A stretch of 64,000 nt of DNA. It comes from Streptomyces spirodelae (GTDB lineage Bacteria; Actinomycetota; Actinomycetes; Streptomycetales; Streptomycetaceae). A program made the translations under genes and the position numbers. The notes beneath the pieces were generated by a model that was not told the DNA's origin, did no database searches, and was given only the letters and a program-made list of their open reading frames with translations. Location of the stretch: the NCBI RefSeq assembly GCF_017676385.1, contig NZ_JAFFZN010000003.1, forward strand, positions 62,001-126,000, read 5' to 3'. Shown here piece after piece: positions 17,441-25,606 of this stretch; positions within the stretch are counted from its first letter, which is position 1; each line of letters begins with the position of its first letter.

Positions 17441-18238
17441 ATGAGCAAATCGAAGACGCGGCTGCGGGTCGCGCGGATTGCCGCTGCGGCAGTGTTCGCC
17501 GCCGGCGCCTCGCTGACCGCCGCGGGCGCGGCGCAGGCCGCGGATGCGCCCGGCGACAGCGGCTCCGGGGGCATCCTCGGCGGCCTGTTCGGCGGCGGGG
17601 ACAACGGTGGCAGCAACGGCAACAGCGGTGGCAGCGACGGCGGTGCCGACGGCGGCGGTGACGACGGCGGCATCAGCGGCACCGTCACCATCGGCGGCGG
17701 TGACGGCGACGGTGGCAACGACGGCGGTGCGGCCGACAACGGTGGCAACGGCAACGGTGGCAACGACGGTGGCGCGGCCGACAACGGCGGCAACGGCGAC
17801 GGTGGCAACGATGGCGGTGCGGCCGACAACGGCGGCAACGGCAACGGTGGCAACGATGGCGGTGCGGCCGACAACGGCGGCAACGGCAACGGCGGGAACG
17901 GCAACGGCGGGAACGGCGGCAACGGCGGTAACGGCGGTAACGGTGGTGGCGGCGAAGAGCCGGCCACCACGGGCGGTACCGGCGGTGGCGACGACGACAC
18001 CTGCGAGCTCGACGGCGACAAGGTGAACTGCGAGGGCGGCGGCACCAACCCCGACAGCGCGGGCAGCCAGCCGGTCCAGGACAGCAAGCCGGCTGCTCCG
18101 GGCAAGAAGCAGGACGAACTGGCCGAGACCGGTTCCACCGAGACCACGTTCCTGCTCGTGGGCGCGGCGACGATGATCGCCGGTGGCATCGGCTTCCGCC
18201 TGATGCCCCGCCTGGCCACGCGGCGTACCGCGGCCTAG
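17441..18238 (+). CDS. Gly/Asn-rich secreted protein with LAETG cell-wall sorting signal
   Basis: This 265-residue protein has an Ala-rich signal peptide (cut near AGAAQAA), then a long low-complexity region of Gly, Asn and Asp. Four exact 15-residue repeats (GGNDGGAADNGGNGN type) are followed by short GNGG repeats. A small region with a Cys pair (DDTCELDGDKVNCEG) follows. The C-terminus has LAETG, a hydrophobic helix and a basic tail, which is the sorting signal used by class E sortases of Streptomyces (LAXTG). It should be covalently attached to peptidoglycan. No sortase gene is nearby. Its function is unknown; a flexible wall spacer is one possibility. Confidence 0.8.
   Translation: MSKSKTRLRVARIAAAAVFAAGASLTAAGAAQAADAPGDSGSGGILGGLFGGGDNGGSNGNSGGSDGGADGGGDDGGISGTVTIGGGDGDGGNDGGAADNGGNGNGGNDGGAADNGGNGDGGNDGGAADNGGNGNGGNDGGAADNGGNGNGGNGNGGNGGNGGNGGNGGGGEEPATTGGTGGGDDDTCELDGDKVNCEGGGTNPDSAGSQPVQDSKPAAPGKKQDELAETGSTETTFLLVGAATMIAGGIGFRLMPRLATRRTAA
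17711..17890 (+). repeat. 45-bp tandem repeat, four units, inside the LAETG protein
   Basis: Four units of 45 bp (17711-17755, 17756-17800, 17801-17845, 17846-17890) encode 15 residues each with almost no change. Differences are synonymous except Asn to Asp at one place. Shorter GGCAACGGC repeats continue to about 17945. Repeat number is likely to vary between strains. Confidence 0.9.
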
Positions 18239-18297
18239 TCCGCTTCGCGGAGTGCCGCGACGTAAGGGCTAGGCCGACGTAGAGCCAGGCTCAGCAG

Positions 18298-18340
18298 CGC
18301 GCCGGGTTCCGGTGGTCACATGACCGCCGGACCCGGCGCG
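18298..18340. terminator. Hairpin terminator after the LAETG protein gene
   Basis: Arms of about 20 bases (starting CGCGCCGGGTTCC and ending GACCCGGCGCG) pair with one bulge and one wobble around a CA loop, followed by TTGTGGTTG. It lies between convergent genes and may work both ways. Confidence 0.7.
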
Positions 18341-18395
18341 TTGTGGTTGCGTAGCCGCTGCGGCGGGGAAGGCGGGCGCCCTCAGGGCAGCCTCG

Positions 18396-18590
18396 TCAGG
18401 CCGTGGCCACCCGCTGCGCCACCAGCGCGACAGCTATCAGCGTCACCAGCAGGGCGATCAGCGCCGTGGGCGACAGATGTGCGAGCGGCGCTTCCCGGTG
18501 CAGCCGCTCCCGGTGGGCACGGCACACCGCGCAGCGCCCCTCGCTCACGGGTGCCGCGCAGTTGGCACACACCAGTCGGTCGCATGTCAT
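18396..18590 (-). CDS. Small zinc-ribbon membrane protein
   Basis: This 64-residue protein has two CxxC pairs (CANC and CAVC, residues 8-11 and 20-23) that could hold one zinc, followed by a single hydrophobic helix (LIALLVTLIAVALVAQ) at the C-terminus. The ATG has a near-perfect ribosome site (GAGGAGG about 8 bases upstream), which decides both start and reality of this short gene. It lies between the LAETG gene and ftsE, on the opposite strand to both. The role is unknown. Confidence 0.75.
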   Translation of the reverse strand: MTCDRLVCANCAAPVSEGRCAVCRAHRERLHREAPLAHLSPTALIALLVTLIAVALVAQRVATA

Positions 18591-18897
18591 GCGAACTCCT
18601 CCTCAGTAGCGCCAACGCCACCCGTGAGTGATTCGTTCCCCAGGGGTGCTCTTCACCACTCTGCCAGGTGAGGCGGCCATCCGCAGAAAGCAGCAGTTCG
18701 CGGCAGCGGACCTGCAAAAACCCCGCGGCGACAGGCAGGAAGGGATCAGAAGCGGAGAGTACACACCGGTGCCGCGTGCGCAGCACACCACGCTTCGCGT
18801 ATGGTCGCCCACACCGCTCCCCAGCACTCGCTGGGAGGTGCCCAGGGGGCCGCACCGCGGCTTCCGTTGTCCCTACCCAGGTCGACGTGGTGTATCC
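18591..18897. other. Divergent promoter region before ftsE
   Basis: No gene is seen in these 307 bp. They should contain the promoters for the zinc-ribbon gene (leftwards) and ftsE (rightwards). A short hairpin of the dispersed Streptomyces type (CCCAGC-ACTC-GCTGGG) lies at about 18820-18836. There is no clear ribosome site directly before the ftsE GTG. Confidence 0.5.
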
Positions 18898-19587
18898 GTG
18901 ATCCGATTCGACAGCGTCTCCAAGTCCTATCCCAAGCAGAACCGCCCGGCGCTCCGCGACGTCTCGCTGGACATCGAGCGCGGCGAGTTCGTGTTCCTGG
19001 TGGGCTCCTCCGGTTCCGGCAAATCCACCTTCCTGCGGCTGATCCTGCGCGAGGAGCGCGCCAGCTCAGGGCAGGTCCATGTGCTCGGCAAGGATCTGGC
19101 CCGGCTGTCGAACTGGAAGGTGCCGCACATGCGCCGCCAGCTCGGCACCGTCTTCCAGGACTTCAGGCTGCTCGGCAACAAGACCGTCGGCGAGAACGTC
19201 GCCTTCGCGCTGGAGGTCATCGGCAAGTCCCGGGGCCAGATCCGCAAGACGGTGCCCGAGGTGCTCGATCTCGTCGGCCTGGGCGGCAAGGAGGACCGGA
19301 TGCCAGGCGAGCTGTCCGGCGGTGAGCAGCAGCGCGTCGCCATCGCCCGGGCCTTCGCCAACCGGCCCATGCTGCTGATCGCCGACGAGCCGACCGGCAA
19401 CCTCGACCCGCAGACCTCGGTCGGCATCATGAAGCTGCTCGACCGCATCAACCGCACAGGCACCACCGTGGTGATGGCCACCCACGACCAGCAGATCGTC
19501 GACCAGATGCGCAAGCGCGTCATCGAACTCGAGATGGGCCGCCTCGTGCGCGACCAGTCGCGCGGCGTCTACGGATACCAGCACTGA
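18898..19587 (+). CDS. ftsE: Cell-division ATP-binding protein FtsE
   Basis: This 229-residue ABC ATPase pairs with FtsX to control peptidoglycan hydrolysis at the division site. Walker [10 protein letters not shown] (36-44), signature LSGGEQQR (near 138) and Walker [13 protein letters not shown] (near 158) are all present. GTG 18898 is chosen because [13 protein letters not shown] is the normal FtsE start and gives the usual length. ftsX follows after 29 bp. Confidence 0.95.
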   Translation: MIRFDSVSKSYPKQNRPALRDVSLDIERGEFVFLVGSSGSGKSTFLRLILREERASSGQVHVLGKDLARLSNWKVPHMRRQLGTVFQDFRLLGNKTVGENVAFALEVIGKSRGQIRKTVPEVLDLVGLGGKEDRMPGELSGGEQQRVAIARAFANRPMLLIADEPTGNLDPQTSVGIMKLLDRINRTGTTVVMATHDQQIVDQMRKRVIELEMGRLVRDQSRGVYGYQH

Positions 19588-19616
19588 GGCAGCACTAGCA
19601 CTGAAGAAGGGACGCC

Positions 19617-20528
19617 ATGCGCGCCCAGTTCGTCCTGTCGGAGATCGGCGTCGGTCTCCGTCGCAATCTCACGATGACCTTCGCGGTGATCGTCTCCGTC
19701 GCACTGTCGCTCGCCCTGGCGGGCGGTTCGCTGCTCGCGCGCGAGCAGGTGAGCACGATGAAGGGGTACTGGTACGACAAGGTCCAGGTCTCCATCTACC
19801 TGTGCAACAAGAACGACGCCTCCACGGACCCGAACTGCGCCAAGGGTGCGGTGACCGGGCAGCAGAAGAGGGCGATCAAGTCCGACCTCGGGAAGCTCGA
19901 CGTGGTCGAGAAGATCTACCACGAGTCGGCCGACGACGCGTACAAGCACTACAAGGAGCAGTTCAAGGACTCGCCGCTGGCCGACTCGCTGACGCCGGAC
20001 CAGATGCAGGAGTCCTACCGGGTCAAACTCAAGGACCCGACCAAGTACAAGGTGCTGCAGACGGCGTTCTCCGGCAGACAGGGAGTGCAGGAGGTGCAGG
20101 ACCAGCGCGGCACGCTGGAGCCCCTCTTCAACCTCCTCAACGGCATGAACATCGCTGCCCTGTGTGTGATGGCGATGATGCTGATCGTCGCGCTGCTGCT
20201 GATCGTCAACACCGTGCGGGTCTCGGCGTTCAGCAGGCGCCGGGAGACCGGGATCATGCGGCTGGTGGGCGCTTCCAGCTTCTACATCCAGATGCCGTTC
20301 ATCCTGGAGGCCGCCATCGCGGGGCTGATCGGCGCCGGGTTCGCCTGCGTGCTGCTCGTCCTGGGCAAGTACTTCCTGATCAACAACTGGCTCCAGCAGA
20401 AGATCGTCCTGATCAACTTCATCGGCTGGGACGCGGTCATCAAGGTGCTGCCGCTTATCCTCGCCGTGGGAGTGCTGATGCCCGCTGTGGCAGCGTTCTT
20501 CACATTGCGCAAGTACCTGAAGGTGTGA
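19617..20528 (+). CDS. ftsX: Cell-division membrane protein FtsX
   Basis: This 303-residue protein has four membrane helices: one near 25-45, then a 120-residue outer loop, then three helices in the C-terminal half with the conserved RRRETGIMRLVGAS linker. The outer loop is the part that normally contacts a hydrolase partner. The ATG has AAGGGACGCC just upstream. It forms an operon with ftsE. Confidence 0.95.
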   Translation: MRAQFVLSEIGVGLRRNLTMTFAVIVSVALSLALAGGSLLAREQVSTMKGYWYDKVQVSIYLCNKNDASTDPNCAKGAVTGQQKRAIKSDLGKLDVVEKIYHESADDAYKHYKEQFKDSPLADSLTPDQMQESYRVKLKDPTKYKVLQTAFSGRQGVQEVQDQRGTLEPLFNLLNGMNIAALCVMAMMLIVALLLIVNTVRVSAFSRRRETGIMRLVGASSFYIQMPFILEAAIAGLIGAGFACVLLVLGKYFLINNWLQQKIVLINFIGWDAVIKVLPLILAVGVLMPAVAAFFTLRKYLKV

Positions 20529-20596
20529 CACAGGACGCGGGGCGCCATGGGGCCAACGCCCCGTGCGGCGCCCCGCACTGGCCTACACTCCGGACC

Positions 20597-21931
20597 ATGC
20601 CAGGCTCGTGGTTCCTCGACACGCGTCCGCGCCGGCCCCGGCGCGGGACCCTGACACTGGTCTTCGCCGGCGTGCTGGCCACCGGCGCGGCCACCGGAGC
20701 CTTCGGCGGGGAGCTGGCCGCGTTCGGCTCCGCCGGGCCCGGCGGAGCGGCACACGGCACGAGCCGCGCCGCGCTCGGCGGCCCGCAGGGCACGGCCGAC
20801 GGCAAGGGCACCCCGGCCGACACCCGCGAAGCCCGCGAGCGTGCCGGGAGCGCGGACGCCGACGCCGTCGTCAGCCGCAGCGGCGACCGTTGGTCGGCCG
20901 CGTACTCGGCCCGCGAGTACGAGGGACTGCGGCAGGCACTGGACGGCTCGTACGTGGGCGTCGGCATCTCCGTACGCCAGACCCGCGCCGGGGGGACGGA
21001 CCCGGGCGGTGACACGGCCGCCGCGGCGGGCTCGGACCGGGAGAGCGCCACCGACCGCGGGGGCGCCACCGGGCACCGGCCCGCGCGCGCGACCGCCGTC
21101 GTGGTGGACCGGGTGCAGCCCGGCAGCCCCGCGGACCGCGCCGGCATCCGGACCGGGGACCGGCTGCGCTCGGTGGCCGGCCACCGGGTGACCGGCAAGC
21201 CGGTGACCGCCGTCGTGGCGCTGCTGCGCGGCTCCGACCCCGAGGCCCCCGCCGAGGCCGCCGAGCCCGGCTCCCGGGTCCGGCTCCACCTCACCCGCGG
21301 CAGTGGTACGGACCTGACCCGCACCCTGCGCCGGGAGCGGCTGACGACCGACTCGGTGCGGGTGGACCGGGTCGGCGGGGGCGTCACCCGTGTCAAGATC
21401 AGCTCGTTCACCAAGGGCTCCGGCGAGCAGGTGCGCGAAGCGCTCACCGAGCGGGTGCCCGAGGACGGGCCGGTCCTGCTCGACCTGCGGGGCAACTCGG
21501 GCGGCCTGGTCGACGAGGCGGTCACCGCGGCGGGCGCCTTCCTCGACGGCGGCCTGGTCGCCACCTACGACGACAACGGCACCCGGCGCGCGCTGTACGC
21601 CGAGGACCGCTCCCGCGCCGTCGAGCGGCGGCCGCTGGTCGTCCTGGTGGACGGTGGGACGATGAGCGCGGCCGAGATGCTGACCGGGGCGCTCCAGGAC
21701 CGGGGGCGCGCCGTCGTGGTCGGCTCCCGCACCTTCGGCAAGGCGTCGGTGCAGATGCCCCGGCCCCAGTCGGACGGCTCGGTCGCCGAGCTGACGGTCG
21801 GTCATTACACGACTCCGTCGGGTCGCGATGTGGAGGGGCACGGCATCGCGCCGGACCTCCCGGTACCCAGCAGGAGCGAGGCGGTGGACCGGGCCAGAAC
21901 AGTATTGAGTGGCCTGGAAGCCCGGTCGTAG
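20597..21931 (+). CDS. S41 family C-terminal processing protease
   Basis: This 444-residue protein has an N-terminal membrane anchor (LTLVFAGVLATGAATGAFGG). A Ser/Ala/Gly-rich stretch follows, then a PDZ domain (about 115-235, with PGSPADRAGIRTGDRLRSVAG) and the S41 catalytic core. The catalytic Ser lies in GTMSAAEM and the Lys in RTFGKASVQ, as in CtpA-type proteases. An insertion inside the PDZ domain (about residues 135-170, Gly/Asp/Ala-rich) is longer than usual. It follows ftsX and precedes smpB; target proteins at the cell envelope are unknown. Confidence 0.9.
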   Translation: MPGSWFLDTRPRRPRRGTLTLVFAGVLATGAATGAFGGELAAFGSAGPGGAAHGTSRAALGGPQGTADGKGTPADTREARERAGSADADAVVSRSGDRWSAAYSAREYEGLRQALDGSYVGVGISVRQTRAGGTDPGGDTAAAAGSDRESATDRGGATGHRPARATAVVVDRVQPGSPADRAGIRTGDRLRSVAGHRVTGKPVTAVVALLRGSDPEAPAEAAEPGSRVRLHLTRGSGTDLTRTLRRERLTTDSVRVDRVGGGVTRVKISSFTKGSGEQVREALTERVPEDGPVLLDLRGNSGGLVDEAVTAAGAFLDGGLVATYDDNGTRRALYAEDRSRAVERRPLVVLVDGGTMSAAEMLTGALQDRGRAVVVGSRTFGKASVQMPRPQSDGSVAELTVGHYTTPSGRDVEGHGIAPDLPVPSRSEAVDRARTVLSGLEARS

Positions 21932-21949
21932 TGGGAGAATGGCCTGGCT

Positions 21950-22477
21950 ATGGCGAAGATGAAGACGACACGCAAGAAGGCTGCCAAGGCCAAGGACGAC
22001 AAGGACGCCCGGAAGCTCGTCGCGCAGAACAAGAAGGCGCGCCACGACTATCTCGTGCTGGACACGTACGAGTGCGGCATCGCGCTGACGGGCACCGAGG
22101 TGAAGTCCCTGCGCCAGGGCCGCGCCTCGCTCGTCGACGGCTTCGCCCAGATCGACGGCGGCGAGGTGTGGCTGCACAACGTGCACATCCCCGAGTACGC
22201 GCAGGGCACCTGGACCAACCACGCGGCCCGGCGCAAGCGGAAGCTGCTGCTCCATCGGGCCGAGATCGACAAGCTGACCGGCAAGCTCCAGGAGACGGGC
22301 CTCACCCTCGTCCCTCTCCAGCTCTACTTCTACCGGGGCCGGGCGAAGGTCGAGATCGCGCTGGCCAAGGGCAAGAAGGAGTACGACAAGCGGCAGACCC
22401 TCCGCGAGAAGCAGGACCGCCGGGAGGCGGAGCGCGCCGTGTCGGCGGCTCGGCGCCGCCAGCGCGCCCACGCGTGA
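21950..22477 (+). CDS. smpB: SsrA-binding protein SmpB
   Basis: This 175-residue protein binds tmRNA and places it in the ribosomal A site for trans-translation. The OB-fold core ([58 protein letters not shown]) is fully conserved, with a basic C-terminal tail. The N-terminus has a Lys-rich extension. The tmRNA gene starts 177 bp downstream, the usual order. Confidence 0.97.
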   Translation: MAKMKTTRKKAAKAKDDKDARKLVAQNKKARHDYLVLDTYECGIALTGTEVKSLRQGRASLVDGFAQIDGGEVWLHNVHIPEYAQGTWTNHAARRKRKLLLHRAEIDKLTGKLQETGLTLVPLQLYFYRGRAKVEIALAKGKKEYDKRQTLREKQDRREAERAVSAARRRQRAHA

Positions 22478-22564
22478 CCCTGCCGGGGGCGGGCGCCGCT
22501 GTGCTGCGGGAGCCCTGCCGCTGGGGGTGCTGCTGCCCCGGGAACAGCCCGGCGTGGTAAATGG

Positions 22565-22595
22565 TTGGCACAGGTGCGACCTGGTCCCGTATCAT
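22565..22595 (+). promoter_or_regulatory. Candidate promoter of the tmRNA gene
   Basis: TTGGCA (22565-22570) and TATCAT (22590-22595) are spaced by 19 bases, about 60 bp before the mature RNA. The spacing is slightly long for a housekeeping sigma promoter. Transcription from here would give a short 5-prime precursor. Confidence 0.4.
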
Positions 22596-22654
22596 GGTCG
22601 GCAGCATGACAGCACCGCCCGCAAGGGTGCCTGTGCAGATTGTCAACTCAACAT

Positions 22655-23024
22655 GGGGATGATCGGTTTCGACAGCGAACGTCGAAGCAGGGGAAGCGAG
22701 CCGAGGAACGCGGCAATGATCTCGTTAACCATGTGCCGCAAAAAAATAATCGCCAACACCAAGCGCGATTCCTTCGCCCTCGCTGCCTGAGCAGCGACCT
22801 GCGAAGTGTCAGCCCGGGGTAGTTCCCGCCCCGGTTCCTGGCATCAGCTAAGGGAACTCACCGCGTAGGTCCGGTCACGGGACCTACCGGGACATCACAC
22901 AGTGACTGGGCCCGTCGGAGACTTGTCCGCGTGATCTCCGGGGCCGAGAAAATCGCAGCGGACTGCGCTCGGAGAAGCCCTGTTTCCACTTCGTTGGACG
23001 CGGGTTCGATTCCCGCCATCTCCA
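22655..23024 (+). ncRNA. ssrA: Transfer-messenger RNA
   Basis: The RNA begins GGGGATGATCGGTTTCGACA, the near-universal tmRNA 5-prime end, and finishes with a T-arm (GGTTCGATTCCC) and CATCTCCA. The two ends form the acceptor stem with one G-U pair. The genome does not encode CCA (ACG follows), so CCA must be added after processing. An internal reading frame encodes the degradation tag. SmpB is encoded just upstream. The T-arm end is a classic integration site, but no integrase or second copy of it is visible here. Confidence 0.97.
22753..22791 (+). other. tmRNA proteolysis-tag reading frame (ANTKRDSFALAA)
   Basis: Twelve codons from GCC at 22753 to TGA at 22789-22791 encode ANTKRDSFALAA. The FALAA end is the protease-recognition part. 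From memory the S. coelicolor tag is longer (it carries SQQA before FALAA), so this tag looks shortened by four residues. Confidence 0.9.
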
Positions 23025-23033
23025 CGAAGGCGA

Positions 23034-23075
23034 AAGGCGAGGTGTGCCCACGGAAAGCGTGGGCCGCCTCGCCTT
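23034..23075 (+). terminator. Hairpin terminator downstream of tmRNA
   Basis: AAGGCGAGG (23034-23042) pairs with CCTCGCCTT (23067-23075), with an inner stem of GCCCAC and GTGGGC, and is followed by CGTCGTTTCTG. Confidence 0.75.
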
Positions 23076-23134
23076 CGTCGTTTCTGCGCGACGAAGGGCT
23101 GGGGCCTTGGCAAGGGAGGGATTAACCTGCCCGC

Positions 23135-24073
23135 ATGGGCGACGGCGACACCGAGTCGGGGCCTGTACCACTGGGCCCGGCCTCATTGACCTGGAGGTAC
23201 TTCGGGGACTGGCGCGGGGTGCTGCTGGCTCCATGGGCGGGGGCCATGCAGAACATGCACCCGCACCTGGGCGCGGGTGTCGCCGAGCACTCCCGGTTCT
23301 TCGAGGAGCGCTGGCAGCGCCTCTTCCGTTCGCTCTACCCCATCGGGGGCGTCGTCTACGACGGCCCCCGCGCCGCCGAGACGGCACGCCAGGTGCGCGG
23401 CTACCACCGCACCATCAAGGGCACCGACCGGGAGGGCCGCCCGTACCACGCGCTCGACCCGGACACGTTCTACTGGGCGCACGCCACCTTCTTCGTCCTC
23501 ACCCTGCTGGTCGCCGACCGGCTGGGGCCGGGGCTGACGGAGGCGGAGAAGCGGCGGCTGTTCGACGAGCACGTGCAGTGGTGGCGGCTGTACGGCATGA
23601 GCATGCGTCCCGTACCGGCCGACTGGGAGGCGTTCCAGCGCTACTGGACGTATATGGCCGAGAACGTGCTGGAGGACAACCGGCCCACCCGGGATGTCCT
23701 GGATCTGACGCTGATCGCGAAGCCGCCCGCGCTGCGGCTGCTGCCGGAGGCGGTGTGGCGACTGGTGCGGGGCCCTCAGGCGCGGGCTTCGGTGTGGTTC
23801 ACCGTCGGCTTCTTCCCGCCCGCCGTCCGGCGCCGTCTCGGCTACGAGTGGACCGCACGGGACGAGCGGCGGCTGCGCAGGGTCGGGTGGCTCATCCACT
23901 GGGGCTGGAAGCTGGTCCCGCCGTCGCGCCGCTACCACCCCAGGGCGCGGGCGGGCTGGGAGCGCGAGCGAGGCGTGCGTGACCAGGACGCGCCACCGGT
24001 GGAGACCCCGGCGCGCAACCTGCCGCTGCCGGAAGAGCGCGACTGGCCGCAGCACTACTCGCCCAAGCTGTGA
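23135..24073 (+). CDS. Oxygenase MpaB family protein (DUF2236)
   Basis: This 312-residue protein matches the DUF2236 family, which includes the fungal MpaB oxygenase and bacterial rubber oxygenases. The long helices and the segment LDPDTFYWAHATFF with an early Arg/Tyr/His cluster (QVRGYHRTIKG) are typical; the conserved His residues could bind a b-type heme. The protein is soluble or membrane-associated, with no signal peptide. It sits alone between tmRNA and an MFS gene. The natural substrate is unknown for almost all bacterial members. Confidence 0.75.
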   Translation: MGDGDTESGPVPLGPASLTWRYFGDWRGVLLAPWAGAMQNMHPHLGAGVAEHSRFFEERWQRLFRSLYPIGGVVYDGPRAAETARQVRGYHRTIKGTDREGRPYHALDPDTFYWAHATFFVLTLLVADRLGPGLTEAEKRRLFDEHVQWWRLYGMSMRPVPADWEAFQRYWTYMAENVLEDNRPTRDVLDLTLIAKPPALRLLPEAVWRLVRGPQARASVWFTVGFFPPAVRRRLGYEWTARDERRLRRVGWLIHWGWKLVPPSRRYHPRARAGWERERGVRDQDAPPVETPARNLPLPEERDWPQHYSPKL

Positions 24074-24116
24074 AGCGCCGCGCGCGGGGGGAGGAGGAGA
24101 GAGGGGGCCTCTCGTG

Positions 24117-25502
24117 TCACCCGTGTGCGACGGGCCGTGCGGCCGGCAGGGTGGCGAGGGCGGCCGCCGATGCCGCCGCCAGTAGGGGGACGGTGTAGGC
24201 CCACCCGGCCGATCCCAGCGCCTCCACGGCCCAGCCACCGCTCGCCGATCCGGCGGCTATGCCGCCGAGCAGCGCGGTGACGGCGAGCGTCATGCCCTCG
24301 TTGAGGCGCCCGGCCGGGGTGAGCCGCTGGACGAGTGCCATGCCGGTGACCATCGTCGGCGCGGTCGCCATCCCGGCCACCAGGAGCGCCCCCGCCAGCA
24401 GTGGCAGCGGTGCCGTCAGTGAGACGAGCAGGGGCAGGGTCATCAGCGCGGCCATGGCGCCCACGCAGCCGGCCAGTCGTCGCCGGTCCGAGCGGGCGGG
24501 CGGCAGGGCGCCGAAGGCGAGCCCGGCGAGGGCCGAGCCGGCCGCCTGGCAGGCGAGGACGGCACCGGCCGCAGCTCGGTGCCCCTCCCCGTCGGCATGG
24601 GCCAGGGTGACGACCTCCAGTGCGCCGAACACCGCGCCCGTGGCGAGGAAGACCAGCAGCAGCGCGGGCATTCCGGGCCGTCGCAGTGGTGCGGGACCGG
24701 CCTGGGCACGGCCCGGCGCGCGTGGCGGCTCCGTCGAGCGCTGTGCGAGGAACAGCAGCATACCGACCAGCAGCAGCCCGCACCCGGCGAGCGTTCCGGC
24801 CTGGGGGAAGAGCGCGGTGCACAGCAGGGTGGCGAGAACGGGACCGATCATGAAGCACAGTTCGTCGACGGCCTGTTCGAAGGAGTTGGCCGTGTGCCGT
24901 GCGGCCGCGTCGTCGCGCAGCAGGTGTGCCCAGCGGGCGCGTGCCATGCCTCCCGTGTTGGGCGTGGTCGCGGTTGCGGCGTAGGCGGCGAACAGCGTCC
25001 AGTCGGGCGCGTGTGTGCGTACGCACACCGCCAGCGCGAGCGAGCCGAGCAGCGCGAGCACGGTGGCGGGCAGGGCAGCGCGTGCCTGTCCGTATCGGTC
25101 GACGAGCCGTGCGACCAGCGGCCCGGCCAGCGCGGTTGCCGCCAGACCGGTCGCTGTGACGCTTCCGGCGAGCGCGTAACTGCCGCGCTCGGCCGCGATC
25201 ATCAGTACGGCGCTGACGGTGAACATGCCCATCGGCAGCCGGGCGAGCAGCCCGCCGAGGGTGAAGGCGACGGTGCCGGGACGGGCGAACAGCCGCGCGT
25301 AGGGGTTGCGCGGCGGACGCTCGCGAGGCGGCCTGGGCGATGTGTGCCCGGCGGGGGCGTGCCCGGCTGTGGCGGGGCGCGCTGTGGCAGACCGTGCCGT
25401 GGCGGGCCGGGCCAGGACGAGGGTGCTGCCGTGGACGGCGTACGACGGGTGGCCGGGGCCGGGGCCGGGGCCGGGGTGGGACGGGCGGCGGTAGACAGGC
25501 AT
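24117..25502 (-). CDS. MFS transporter
   Basis: This 461-residue protein has twelve predicted helices starting near residue 75 (GTVAFTLGGLLARLPMGMF), with the MFS loop motif LVDRYGQAR between helices 2 and 3. The first 70 residues are a Pro/Ala/Arg/His-rich repeat-like tail. The true start could be later, but no ATG or GTG with a good ribosome site stands out. It is divergent from a LysR regulator gene with a palindrome between them, so LysR control is likely. It should be an exporter of small molecules; the substrate is unknown. Confidence 0.8.
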   Translation of the reverse strand: MPVYRRPSHPGPGPGPGHPSYAVHGSTLVLARPATARSATARPATAGHAPAGHTSPRPPRERPPRNPYARLFARPGTVAFTLGGLLARLPMGMFTVSAVLMIAAERGSYALAGSVTATGLAATALAGPLVARLVDRYGQARAALPATVLALLGSLALAVCVRTHAPDWTLFAAYAATATTPNTGGMARARWAHLLRDDAAARHTANSFEQAVDELCFMIGPVLATLLCTALFPQAGTLAGCGLLLVGMLLFLAQRSTEPPRAPGRAQAGPAPLRRPGMPALLLVFLATGAVFGALEVVTLAHADGEGHRAAAGAVLACQAAGSALAGLAFGALPPARSDRRRLAGCVGAMAALMTLPLLVSLTAPLPLLAGALLVAGMATAPTMVTGMALVQRLTPAGRLNEGMTLAVTALLGGIAAGSASGGWAVEALGSAGWAYTVPLLAAASAAALATLPAARPVAHG

Positions 25503-25561
25503 GCCGTACAGCGTTGCCGCAGGTGGGGAGCGGGGTCCAACACTTGTTGCCGACCCACTGA

Positions 25562-25576
25562 CACAACTGTGTTGTG
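25562..25576. promoter_or_regulatory. Candidate LysR operator CACAAC-TGT-GTTGTG
   Basis: This perfect 15-bp inverted repeat lies between the divergent MFS and LysR genes, where LysR-type regulators bind. A GTG inside it (25574) could be read as a start for the regulator, but the palindrome argues for the next GTG. Confidence 0.6.
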
Positions 25577-25606
25577 AATCGCGCGGCCCGCGCTTACCGT
25601 CTCCGG

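Noticed and set aside
17218..18219. Proline-rich open frame on the - strand opposite the LAETG protein
   Set aside because: The PPLPP-type repeats are the complement of the Gly/Asn repeats. The + strand has a signal peptide, sorting signal and start, so the - strand frame is a shadow.
22990..23030. tmRNA 3-prime end as an occupied integration site
   Set aside because: No second copy of the T-arm sequence and no integrase gene were found in the window. The genes that follow look resident.
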